Origin: Streptomyces carpinensis
Lineage (GTDB): Bacteria > Actinomycetota > Actinomycetes > Streptomycetales > Streptomycetaceae
Length of the DNA stretch: 41,593 bases
Assembly: GCF_002154505.1 (NCBI RefSeq)
Contig: NZ_MUBM01000138.1
Coordinates: 1-41,593 of the forward strand
Reading direction: 5' to 3'
A program made the position numbers and the translations under genes. Below the pieces are notes generated by a model, which worked only from the letters and a program-made list of their open reading frames with translations, had not been told where the DNA came from and ran no database searches. This document shows positions 17,568 through 24,920 of the stretch, one piece after another. Each line of letters opens with the position of its first letter. Positions within the stretch are counted from its first letter, which is position 1.

Positions 17568-18204
17568 CGTCATGACGCACACCGTCGTGGCCGTGGGGCG
17601 CGACGCCCCGTTCAAGGACATCATCGACCTCATGGGGCAGTGGAAGGTCAGCGCGCTGCCCGTGCTGGAGGGCGAGGGCCGCGTGATCGGTGTCGTGTCC
17701 GAGGCCGACCTGCTGCCCAAGGAGGAGTTCCGCGACAGCGACCCGGACCGGTTCACCCAGTTGCGCCGCCTGTCCGACCTGGCCAAGGCGGGAGCACTGA
17801 CCGCAGAGGAACTGATGAGCACCCCGGCCGTCACCGTCCACGCCGACGCCACGCTCGCCGAGGCGGCACGCATCATGGCCCAGCGCGGGATCAAGCGGCT
17901 TCCCGTCGTCGACGGCGAGGGCTTGCTCGAAGGCGTGGTGAGCCGCGGAGACCTGCTGAAGGTCTTCCTGCGCCCGGACGACGACATCGCCGAAGAGGTC
18001 GACCGGGAGGTACTGGCGAGCCTCTTCCCGGCCCCGATCGAACCGATCCACGTCGAGGTCCGCGACGGCGTGGTGACCCTCACCGGCCGGGTCCGGGACA
18101 CCTCCATGGTCCCCGTCGCCGCCCGCCTCGTGCGGGCCGTGGAGGGAGTCGTCGACGTCGAATGCCATCTCGTGAGTGGTACGGCGCTGACTGGACCACG
18201 GTGA
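17539..18204 (+). CDS. CBS-pair and BON domain protein
   Basis: A 221-aa cytoplasmic protein. Two CBS domains span residues ~8-65 (VSDVMTHTVVAVG ... GVVSEADLL) and ~90-150 (LMSTPAVTVHADATL ... LPVVDGEG). A BON domain follows at ~155-212 (VEVRDGVVTLTGRVRDTSMVPVAARLVRAVEGVVDVECHL, given in part). CBS pairs usually bind adenine nucleotides and sense energy state; BON domains often contact membranes or lipids. The GTG start is supported by GAGGAGGAG just upstream. The stop overlaps the neighbourhood of the next gene's ribosome site, so the two form an operon. CBS proteins such as Hrp1 are DosR-regulon members in mycobacteria, which agrees with the upstream boxes. A paralogue lies at 22048. Confidence 0.9.
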   Translation: MHSRPHTVSDVMTHTVVAVGRDAPFKDIIDLMGQWKVSALPVLEGEGRVIGVVSEADLLPKEEFRDSDPDRFTQLRRLSDLAKAGALTAEELMSTPAVTVHADATLAEAARIMAQRGIKRLPVVDGEGLLEGVVSRGDLLKVFLRPDDDIAEEVDREVLASLFPAPIEPIHVEVRDGVVTLTGRVRDTSMVPVAARLVRAVEGVVDVECHLVSGTALTGPR

Positions 18205-18230
18205 AGCACGGAAGAGCGAGGTGGACACCG

Positions 18231-18803
18231 ATGAGCGGCAAGCGGAAGACGAAGCAGCGGCTGTGGCGATGGCGCAGCAGTCCGCTGCGCCGCCACGACG
18301 ACATCCTCGAGGCCTGGATCATCCTCGTGACGTGGGTGGTCATCCTGGTCGGCGGCGCGGTCATCTGGACGGTGACAGGGCGAGCCGCCGCCCAGGAGTT
18401 CGCGTGGCAGCGTGCCGAACGCCATGCGGCTTCGGCCGTCCTGCTCTCCGACGCTCCGCCGAGCACGTCGGCCGGGAGCGGCAGCCAGGTACTGGCGACG
18501 GTCCGCTGGACCGCTCCCGACGGCACCACCCGAACCGCCCGCGCCCTGGTGCCGGGCGGCCTGCCGTCCGGCACGGTGATCACCGTCTGGCAGGACGGCC
18601 GGGGCGCCCTGACCACCAAGCCGCCCGGCCCGATCGAGGCACGGGCCGAGGCCGTCCTCTTCGGCGGAACGGCCGCCGTCGCCTTCTCGGGACTCGTCTA
18701 CGGCACGGCCGCCCTCGCGCGGTGGCGCCTCGACAGGCGCCGCTACGACCAGTGGGGCGCGGAGTGGGACGTCATCGGCCCGCGGTGGGAGAAAACCGGC
18801 TGA
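18231..18803 (+). CDS. Rv1733c-like membrane protein
   Basis: A 190-aa protein with two membrane segments (residues ~26-50, WIILVTWVVILVGGAVIW, and ~140-162). Between them lies a ~85-residue domain (TVRWTAPDGTTRTARALVPGGLPSGTVITVW, in part), and a basic-aromatic C-terminal tail follows. This layout is that of the Rv1733c family, a DosR-regulon membrane antigen of unknown function in M. tuberculosis. ATG at 18231 is chosen with GAGG ~10 nt upstream; GTG at 18201, overlapping the CBS stop, is an alternative. It is the second gene of the CBS-BON unit. The biochemical role is unknown. Confidence 0.8.
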   Translation: MSGKRKTKQRLWRWRSSPLRRHDDILEAWIILVTWVVILVGGAVIWTVTGRAAAQEFAWQRAERHAASAVLLSDAPPSTSAGSGSQVLATVRWTAPDGTTRTARALVPGGLPSGTVITVWQDGRGALTTKPPGPIEARAEAVLFGGTAAVAFSGLVYGTAALARWRLDRRRYDQWGAEWDVIGPRWEKTG

Positions 18804-18842
18804 CGCGATCCGACGACGGCACAGCCACGCCGCGACCGCTTC

Positions 18843-18881
18843 GGGGGCGCGCCACCGACTGAATCGGAGGTCCGCGCCCCC
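18843..18881. terminator. Bidirectional hairpin between convergent genes
   Basis: A perfect 9-bp inverted repeat, GGGGGCGCG (18843-18851) and CGCGCCCCC (18873-18881), lies between the Rv1733c-like gene and the convergent SHOCT gene. The loop is 21 nt. Confidence 0.7.
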
Positions 18882-18897
18882 GGCCACGATCGAAGGT

Positions 18898-19170
18898 TCA
18901 GCGCTGGGACCCTCGGGACGCCTGCCGCAGGATGTCCAGCCGCCGCCGGTACTCGTCCTCATCGATCTCCCCGCGGGCGAAGCGTTCGGCCAGCAGTTGT
19001 TCGGGAAAGGGGCGTCCGGTGTCGCCGTGTGCCTGCCACTGCCCGGAACCGCGGTGCAGTGTGCGGTAGAGGAGCGCTCCGACCGCGATCAGCAGCGCCC
19101 AGAAAACCAGCGTTCCCAGGCCCATGGCGAACCAGCCCCAGCCAAGCACGCCATGCGGCAACCAGAACAT
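18898..19170 (-). CDS. Small SHOCT-domain membrane protein
   Basis: A 90-aa protein with one long membrane segment (~residues 7-33, rich in W, G and L). Its C-terminal SHOCT module (~58-84) reads EQLLAERFARGEIDEDEYRRR, in part, a short helical motif often found at the end of small membrane proteins. ATG at 19170 is chosen because the membrane segment begins right after it; the longer upstream frame is R/P-rich and unlike this family. Function is unknown; SHOCT modules are thought to mediate oligomerisation. It sits among dormancy-type genes, but no clear box precedes it. Confidence 0.75.
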   Translation of the reverse strand: MFWLPHGVLGWGWFAMGLGTLVFWALLIAVGALLYRTLHRGSGQWQAHGDTGRPFPEQLLAERFARGEIDEDEYRRRLDILRQASRGSQR

Positions 19171-19871
19171 CGTCACCACCCACTTCCCGGCGTACTCCCC
19201 GGCCGGTGCCGGAGATCCCACTGCCACCGTCGCACCCCGGCAAGGGCAGCGCGAGGGCGGCTCGGTCTGCTTCCGGAGACGTCCGGCCCGTCCCGACGGC
19301 CGTGGCGGCCGGCCGGGCCGCCACCACCCCCACCGGCTCGTCGAGGGCATGGCGTACTTTCGCCGGACGGGGCCCAGGGGCACTGGTGGTGGAGCGGTTC
19401 ATGTGTTGTGCTGTAGGTGACGGGAAGGACCCAGAAAGACGCGGGGAAGCGGGAGCCAATACCGCGCACCGCGCAATCCGGATCCGCGAGAAGTGGATGG
19501 GTTCTTCCCGTCCACTCACGTCCGGAGCCCGGCGCGAACGTCACCGGCCGGTCCCGGTCACGTGCTTCAGGTGCGTCTCTGTTCCTACGCTGGTGCGGCC
19601 GGCTCTGCTCACCGCGCCTGTCTCCTCTCGTACCGGATCGCGGGCCGCGCCGGGCAACCGCAGCGGTGGAGGAGCGAGGTTGCACGTCGGCCCGAAGGCC
19701 GGGCGCCGTGACGAGCGAGCCGTGGCCCCCTTTGCCGTGTGCGCCGAGTGGCCGCCGCGGATCGAATGGAGGGAGGCTGGAGGGAGGTGATCCACGTACC
19801 CCGACAGCTGCTTCCGGGCCGCCGAGAAGGCCGCGAGGAAGTCGGGCTGACCAGCGGATGGGAGGAAACCC
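19171..19871. other. 701-bp region upstream of pfkA without a recognised gene
   Basis: No intact coding sequence was recognised on either strand. The region should hold the divergent promoters of the SHOCT gene and pfkA. No good DosR-box-like palindrome was found by eye here. Confidence 0.45.
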
Positions 19872-20897
19872 ATGAAGGTCGGAGTGCTGACCGGCGGCGG
19901 TGACTGTCCCGGCCTGAACGCTGTGATCCGCAGCGTCGTCCGCAAAGGGGTCCAGGAGTACGCTTTCGACTTCGCCGGGGTGCGGGACGGCTGGCTCGGT
20001 CTCCTCCAGGGTGCTGTCGTGCCGCTGGACATCCCCAGTGTGCGGGGGATTCTCCCTCGCGGCGGAACCATCCTCGGCTCCTCCCGGACCAACCCGTTCA
20101 AGCACGAGGACGGGCTGCAGCGTGTGCGGGACACTCTCGCCGCGCACGATGTCGACGCACTGATCGTGATCGGCGGTGAGGACACGCTCGGTGTGGCCAC
20201 CGAACTGAACGGGCACGGGGTCCCTCTGGTCGGCGTGCCGAAGACCATCGACAACGACGTCTCCGGCACCGACTACACCTTCGGCTTCAACACGGCCGTC
20301 GGCATCGCGACCGAGGCCATCGACCGTCTCCACACCACTGCCGAGTCGCACATGCGCACCCTGGTGGTGGAGGTGATGGGGCGGCACTCCGGCTGGATCG
20401 CCCTGCACGCGGGCATCGCGGGCGGTGCCAACGTGATCCTCATCCCGGAGCGGCCGTTCGACCTCGAACAGGTCTGTGAGCAGGTGATGAGCCGATTCAA
20501 GATCAATTACGCGCCGATCGTCGTAGTCGCCGAAGGCGCCGTCCCCAAAGAGGGACAGATGATCCTCAAGGACCAATCGCTGGACGAGTTCGGGCACGTG
20601 CGGCTGTCCGGCATCGGCGAATGGCTGGCCCGTGAGATCTCGGAACGCACCGGCAAGGACGCCCGCACCACGGTCCTGGGCCACGTCCAGCGCGGAGGCA
20701 CTCCGAGCCCCTACGACCGATGGCTCGCCACGCGCTTCGGGCTGCACGCCATCGACGCCGTCAAGGACGGTGACTTCGGCATGATGGTCGCCCTGCAGGG
20801 CACCCGGATCGTCCGCATCCCGCTCGCCGATGCCACCGCGAAGGCCAAGGTGGTCGATCCGTCGCTGTACGACGAGTTCGAGGTGTTCTTCGGCTGA
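19872..20897 (+). CDS. pfkA: 6-phosphofructokinase with PPi-type active-site residues
   Basis: A 341-aa phosphofructokinase of the long actinobacterial group. Motifs: GGGDCPGLNAVIR (nucleotide or PPi loop), GGEDTLG (101-107), PKTIDND (123-129, catalytic Asp), MGRHSGW and GHVQRGG. D104 and K124 are the pair used by PPi-dependent enzymes such as Amycolatopsis methanolica PFK, while the ATP-dependent Streptomyces enzymes known to me have Gly at 104 (GGEGTL). The donor is therefore more likely pyrophosphate than ATP, making the step reversible. Biochemical confirmation is absent, so this is inference. GGGAGGAAACCC precedes the ATG. It lies between stress genes; spending PPi in place of ATP would suit low-energy dormancy. 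Confidence 0.9.
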   Translation: MKVGVLTGGGDCPGLNAVIRSVVRKGVQEYAFDFAGVRDGWLGLLQGAVVPLDIPSVRGILPRGGTILGSSRTNPFKHEDGLQRVRDTLAAHDVDALIVIGGEDTLGVATELNGHGVPLVGVPKTIDNDVSGTDYTFGFNTAVGIATEAIDRLHTTAESHMRTLVVEVMGRHSGWIALHAGIAGGANVILIPERPFDLEQVCEQVMSRFKINYAPIVVVAEGAVPKEGQMILKDQSLDEFGHVRLSGIGEWLAREISERTGKDARTTVLGHVQRGGTPSPYDRWLATRFGLHAIDAVKDGDFGMMVALQGTRIVRIPLADATAKAKVVDPSLYDEFEVFFG

Positions 20898-20923
20898 CCG
20901 GCCCGGCGCTCGACGGGCATCGC

Positions 20924-20939
20924 CGGACCTTCCGGTCCG
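20924..20939. terminator. Short hairpin between convergent pfkA and usp
   Basis: CGGACC (20924-20929), loop TTCC, GGTCCG (20934-20939). It is a compact perfect stem between two converging stop codons. The GGACC/GGTCC arms also faintly resemble a DosR-type half-site pair, but the location favours a terminator. Confidence 0.5.
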
Positions 20940-20979
20940 AACAAGACCTGCCGATCGCCACTCGCCCCGTGGGCGGCCG

Positions 20980-21891
20980 TCATCCGCCGTACGGCACGAC
21001 CGCCACCGGGCAGCGGGCGTGGTGCAATACGGCGTGCGTGATCGGGCCCATGTGGCCCTCGGGTGCCTGCGGGTCGCTGCGACGGCCGACCACGAGCAGA
21101 GCCGCGCGCTGGGACGCGTTCAGGAGCGCTTCCGCCGGATGGAGCAGCATGACATCGGCGCGGACCGCCACCCCGGGATACTTCTCCTGCCACGGGCGCA
21201 GCACGTCGGAGAGCCGCAGCACCTCCTGGTCCTCCCAGGTGCCGCGGTCCTCCTCGGTCACCACCAGCGTCCGCGAAGAGACGGCCTCGGCGGGCAGCGC
21301 CCACGCCTGAACCGCCCGCAGGCCTGCTCCACGGGCCTCGGCGGCCGAGAACGCGAAGTCCGCCACCTCACTGACCGGGCGGTGCGCGTCGAACCCGACC
21401 ACCACCTGGGCTGCGCCGCGGGCACCGTGCGTCTCGCCTTCCAAGGTGCCGGGCCGTTCGGAACCGAACGCGCCGGATCGATCGGGAACCAGCACGACAG
21501 GGCGAGGGGCCGCCGCCGCCACCCGCAGGGCAACCCGTCCGAGCGCGAGTCCGTCGAAGCCACCCGTCCCCCGGGTACCGACGACGACGAGCCCGGCGTC
21601 GCGGGCCGCGGCGAGGAGAGCCACCACCGCGTCGTCGTCGACCTGCTCGCCCCGTACCTCGACCTCAGGGCAGCGGTCGCCGAGTTCGGCGGCCGCCTGC
21701 TGGAGCATCCGCGCACCTATCTGATGCAGCCTGTCCACGGCCGGACCCGGTACTGCGCTGCCGGGAAGCGGTGGAGAGGCGTGTACCAGGCGCAGCGGAA
21801 CGCCGCGCAGCTCCGCCTCCCGCACCGCCCAGTCGGCTGCCGCCAGGCTGCGTTCGGACCCGTCGACACCCGCCACCACAGGGTGTGTCAT
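20980..21891 (-). CDS. Universal stress protein, tandem UspA domains (second copy)
   Basis: A 303-aa tandem Usp protein, paralogous to the one at 16110. Domain 1 starts with VVAGVDGSERSLAAADWAV and ends with the ATP motif GTRGTGGFDGLALGRVA. Domain 2 ends with GRRSDPQAPEGHMGPITHAVLHHARCPVAVV, given here only to show that its G-2x-G-9x-G pattern is degenerate (S-D-P replaces the usual spacing). AAGGAGG sits 6 nt before ATG 21891. It lies between convergent pfkA and a CBS-BON gene 156 bp upstream on the same strand, so it may be read from the same promoter. A role in stress or dormancy is inferred from family and context. Confidence 0.88.
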   Translation of the reverse strand: MTHPVVAGVDGSERSLAAADWAVREAELRGVPLRLVHASPPLPGSAVPGPAVDRLHQIGARMLQQAAAELGDRCPEVEVRGEQVDDDAVVALLAAARDAGLVVVGTRGTGGFDGLALGRVALRVAAAAPRPVVLVPDRSGAFGSERPGTLEGETHGARGAAQVVVGFDAHRPVSEVADFAFSAAEARGAGLRAVQAWALPAEAVSSRTLVVTEEDRGTWEDQEVLRLSDVLRPWQEKYPGVAVRADVMLLHPAEALLNASQRAALLVVGRRSDPQAPEGHMGPITHAVLHHARCPVAVVPYGG

Positions 21892-22047
21892 CGTGCCTCC
21901 TTCGCCCGGCCGGTCGACACGGCTGGTAGCGCCACCCGCCCCCTCCCCCTGCCCCCTGTCTTCCACTGTTCCATGGCGGGAACGATGTGGCGCCCGCAGC
22001 GGCTGCGAGGCCGTGGAGTCTCAGCTTCGCCCGTCGGCGGGCGGTGA

Positions 22048-22716
22048 TCACCCCTCGGCCCTGCGCACAGGCGGAGGCTCCGCGGTCCCCGAGGGACCGC
22101 CGTGCCCGGCGGTGTCGTCCGAGGCATCGTCCCGGTCGAAGCCGAGCCGGTTCACCACTTCCACCACGCCGTCGACGTTTTCGCACAGCCGCACGATGAT
22201 CGGGACCAGGCTCCTGCGGTCCACTGTGCCGCTGAGCATCACCCGTCCCTCGGCGACCTCGACCGTCAACGCGGAGGGCGGCAGGCCCAGTGAGCGGACG
22301 ACGACGTCCTCGAGAATCTCCTCCTGAATCGCGCGGTCCCTGCGGAGGAACAGCTGCACCAAGTCGCTGCGACTGATGACGCCGATCAGCCGGCCGTCGC
22401 CGTCCACCACCGGCAGGCGCTTGACCTTGTGCTCCTCCATCGTCCGCGCGGCGCGCACCGCGTGCCAGCCGGGCTCCGCGACCACGGCGGGGCTCGTCAT
22501 CAGCTCCCGGGCGCTGTTCCCCACGCCGCCGGACGTCTGCTTGCGCAGCAGGTCCGCCTCCGACACCACCCCGATGGGCCGATCCTCGTCGTCGACCACC
22601 GGGACGGCAGTGATGTCGTACTCGTCGAGGACGCGTGCGATCTCCTTGAACGTCGTGCCGGGTCGCACGCTCACGGCGGTGGGCGTCATCAGATCGCCCA
22701 CGCTGCGCTGCCTCAT
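22048..22716 (-). CDS. CBS-pair and BON domain protein (second copy)
   Basis: A 222-aa protein with the same architecture as the one at 17539. CBS1 is at ~5-60 (VGDLMTPTAVSVRPG ... GVVSEADLLRK), CBS2 at ~75-130 (LMTSPAVVAEPG ... LPVVDGDGRLIGVISRSDL), BON at ~145-195 (LTVEVAEGRVMLSGTVDRRSLV), and a disordered acidic tail follows. AAGGACGGTGAG precedes ATG 22716. The two CBS-BON genes flank pfkA and usp almost symmetrically, suggesting duplication of a stress module. Tandem DosR-box-like palindromes lie 223-257 bp upstream. CBS pairs probably sense adenine nucleotides. Confidence 0.88.
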   Translation of the reverse strand: MRQRSVGDLMTPTAVSVRPGTTFKEIARVLDEYDITAVPVVDDEDRPIGVVSEADLLRKQTSGGVGNSARELMTSPAVVAEPGWHAVRAARTMEEHKVKRLPVVDGDGRLIGVISRSDLVQLFLRRDRAIQEEILEDVVVRSLGLPPSALTVEVAEGRVMLSGTVDRRSLVPIIVRLCENVDGVVEVVNRLGFDRDDASDDTAGHGGPSGTAEPPPVRRAEG

Positions 22717-22938
22717 CGCTCACCGTCCTTCTCGTCGCCTCCGGTCGGTCCACCGTCCTGCAGAAGCGGCACGATCGCATCCGGCACGTTCCTGCTCCGC
22801 GCGGCGTGGCCCGGCCGCACGATGTGCCCGGCCCGCACTCGGTGGGCATGCCGGCCGCGTCCGGAAACGTGCTTCCGTCCCGGACGCGCCCGGCTCTTCC
22901 GCTCCTCCAGTCGACCGCCACCGCCGCCGCGGCGTCTC

Positions 22939-22973
22939 GGGCCGGACAGCCCACGCCGCACGCCGAAGGTCCC
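22939..22973. promoter_or_regulatory. Tandem DosR/OsdR-box-like sites between CBS-BON and PNPOx genes
   Basis: GGGCCGGACAGCCC (22939-22952) matches the consensus at 12 of 14 positions. ACGCCGAAGGTCCC (22960-22973) matches at 10 of 14, with starts 21 bp apart. The intervening 313 bp (22717-23029) hold no gene. The sites probably drive the CBS-BON and usp genes on the minus strand. Confidence 0.55.
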
Positions 22974-23029
22974 TCGACGCCCAGCCCGATCGACCGCGGG
23001 TCACGGACCGCTCCAGCCGCTGCTCGCCC

Positions 23030-23923
23030 TCACCGGTCGGCGGCAGTGATGCGGCGTCCTGTCAGGCGGGTGGGGCGCACCTTCACCCACAGTGTGCGGG
23101 CGCCGCCCGCCCAGGGTGTGGAGTGGGCGTCCTCCTCGAGCCGGCCGACCGCCTCCGGGTCGTCGACCGCCTCGGCACGACCGACCGCGAGCACACTCCA
23201 GCCCCGGCTCATCGCCTCGTCGAGATGGTCCACCTCGAAGGCGACGTCGCTGCCCACGGCCCCGGCCGGAGCCGAGCCGGGCGCGGTACGGAAGAAGACG
23301 GCCTCGTCCATCACGTCGTAGTTGACCGGGAACGCGGCGGGCCCCTCCGGGGTGATCAGCGCGATACGCCCCACTCCGTGCGTGGACATGAGCGATCGGC
23401 ACTCCTCCTGGCTCAGGTCCGTCATGCGTGGGTGCAGCAGTGCCCGCCCCTGTCCGGGTGGCAGTTCCTGGTCGCCGCCACGCAGCGCGCAGAGCGTGGT
23501 GGCGAGCGCGTCGGCGAGGCGCAGGACGGTCGCGCTGCCCGGTTCCGAGGGGCGCTGTTCGAGATAGGCGAGGTACTGCGGCGACATCCGGGCGCGCCCG
23601 GCCGTCTCCTCGAGGCTGAGCCCCTGGCGTCGGCGGGCCGCCGCCACCCGTCGTCCGAAGTCGCCCGGTCGCCCCGCTCCGGGAGCGGGTTCGGCGGGAG
23701 CCGGCCCGCCGCGGGTTTCTTCGGGCCCTTCTTCGTGCCCCGAGTGGTCGACGTGCGCGTCCGGCCCGGGAAAGACCAGCGTGACCTCGCCCGTGTCGGA
23801 CCAGCACACATCGTACGGAGGTGTCCCGTCGTCGTGGTGGAGACCGACGATCTCGCCGTCACGTCGGACGACGCCGGCCGCCGGGCCCTCCACGACCAGT
23901 CGATCGCCTAGCTGAGCGTGCAT
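23030..23923 (-). CDS. DUF1918-XRE HTH-PNPOx-like flavin protein
   Basis: A 297-aa three-domain protein. Residues 1-58 are DUF1918, a small SH3-like barrel (MHAQLGDRLVVEGPAAG ... HHDDGTPPYDV). After a Pro/Glu-rich linker, residues 88-148 are an XRE HTH (RRRQGLSLEETAGRARMS, then YLAYLEQ). Residues ~170-297 are a pyridoxamine 5'-phosphate-oxidase-like split barrel that in this superfamily binds FMN, F420 or heme (LMSTHGVGRIALITPEG, PVNYDVMDEAVFFRT). ATG at 23923 has AGAAGG 7 nt upstream; the ATG two codons earlier is too close. A plausible role is a redox- or flavin-responsive regulator, since a DNA-binding and a cofactor domain share one chain. This is inference. Confidence 0.85.
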   Translation of the reverse strand: MHAQLGDRLVVEGPAAGVVRRDGEIVGLHHDDGTPPYDVCWSDTGEVTLVFPGPDAHVDHSGHEEGPEETRGGPAPAEPAPGAGRPGDFGRRVAAARRRQGLSLEETAGRARMSPQYLAYLEQRPSEPGSATVLRLADALATTLCALRGGDQELPPGQGRALLHPRMTDLSQEECRSLMSTHGVGRIALITPEGPAAFPVNYDVMDEAVFFRTAPGSAPAGAVGSDVAFEVDHLDEAMSRGWSVLAVGRAEAVDDPEAVGRLEEDAHSTPWAGGARTLWVKVRPTRLTGRRITAADR

Positions 23924-24137
23924 GGTCATGCCTTCTCTCAAGGAGTCCGTCTCCCAGGATCACGCCGGTCCGTCCCCCGCACCACTGGGCTGAAGTTCCG
24001 CCCCGGCAGGGACGTGCGGCACGGATGCCACACCTCCTCGAAGACGCACTCGGGCACGACGCGCCGATCGCTGACGTGCAAGCCGCGCCCGGCGGGGTGG
24101 CGGACCGTCCTTCCCGGTTCTCCTCGAATCGGTCAGC

Positions 24138-24672
24138 TCATGGACAGTCGGTGCTCTCGCTCAGCAGGGCGTGCCACAGCAGCCTGGTTCTTCCGCCCTC
24201 CGGGGTGCCGAGCTCCAGGGCGCCGCCCAGTTTCCGGGCCCGCTCGGCCATGTTGGCCAGTCCGCTGCGGCGGCCCTCGGGGGGTGCCGACGCCGTTGTC
24301 GACGACGCTGAGGCGTACGGTCCTGCCGTCGGTCTCCAGGGCGACCTCGGCGCGGTCGGCGCGGGCATGGCGGGCGATGTTGGTCAGGGACTCGGACAGG
24401 ACGGCGACCACGTGGTCGGCGGACTCCTTGGGTACGTGGGTGTGGGCCGCCCCTCCATCCGCACGCTGGGCGCGAAGCCCAGCGCGGACGCGGCCTCGCC
24501 GACCACCCGGACCGCGCGCGCCCGCGGGCCTGGTGCCGTATCGGCGTGCAGGCGCAGACCGAAGATCGTCGACCTGATGATCTTGATGGTTTCGTCCAGG
24601 CGTCCCCGGGCTCTGCGGAGCGTCCCACCGCTGACCTTCCAAGCTCCTGTGACGTGCCGAAGCCGTTCCGAT
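24138..24672 (-). pseudogene. DevS/OsdK-type histidine kinase remnant with frameshifts
   Basis: Three reading frames together spell the C-terminal half of a NarL-type sensor kinase. Segments in order: LDETIKIIRSTIFGLR (dimerisation region) and VVGEAASALGFAP; then, in a second frame, VPKESADHVVAVLSESLTNI and a VVDNGVG box; then, in a third frame, SGLANMAERARKLGG and TRLLWHALL to the stop at 24138. This is the HATPase order of DevS/DosT kinases. The GAF sensor domains and the start are missing. At least two frame changes are needed, so it is broken unless sequencing errors are responsible. It follows the response-regulator remnant, the usual order for such pairs. Confidence 0.75.
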
Positions 24673-24920
24673 TCAAGTCACAGTAGTCGCTGCCGTCCGG
24701 CACGCATGCGATCGCCGAAGCAGGTGCCGACGAGGCCGGTGGGTGTCGCCGCGCGGCCGGTCCCGGGCCTGGGTGGCGATGGCCGCGGCCTGGATGCGCC
24801 TGCTCCACGCCGAGCTCGGCGAGCAGGCGGGAGATGTGGTTCCGAACCGTCCTCTCGGCCAGGCACAGCCGCTGACCGGTCTGACGGCCGGTCAGGCCCG
24901 CGGCGACGGCGGTCACATGG
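24673..24920 (-). pseudogene. C-terminal remnant of a DevR/OsdR-type response regulator
   Basis: The LuxR-type HTH segment AGLTGRQTGQRLCLAERTV, then [13 protein letters not shown], closely parallels the intact regulator at 38262 ([32 protein letters not shown]). A one-base shift then continues with RRIQAAAIATQARDR, matching [15 protein letters not shown]. The receiver domain is gone; the remnant starts immediately after the DMT transporter stop. It was probably cut when the transporter-TetR pair or another segment was inserted. Confidence 0.75.

Noticed and set aside
19173..20747. Minus-strand frame opposite pfkA
   Set aside because: Shadow of pfkA; the real gene has all PFK motifs on the + strand.
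20924..20939. CGGACC-TTCC-GGTCCG as a DosR-type box
   Set aside because: It lies between two converging stops, lacks the GGG/CCC ends and fits a terminator better.
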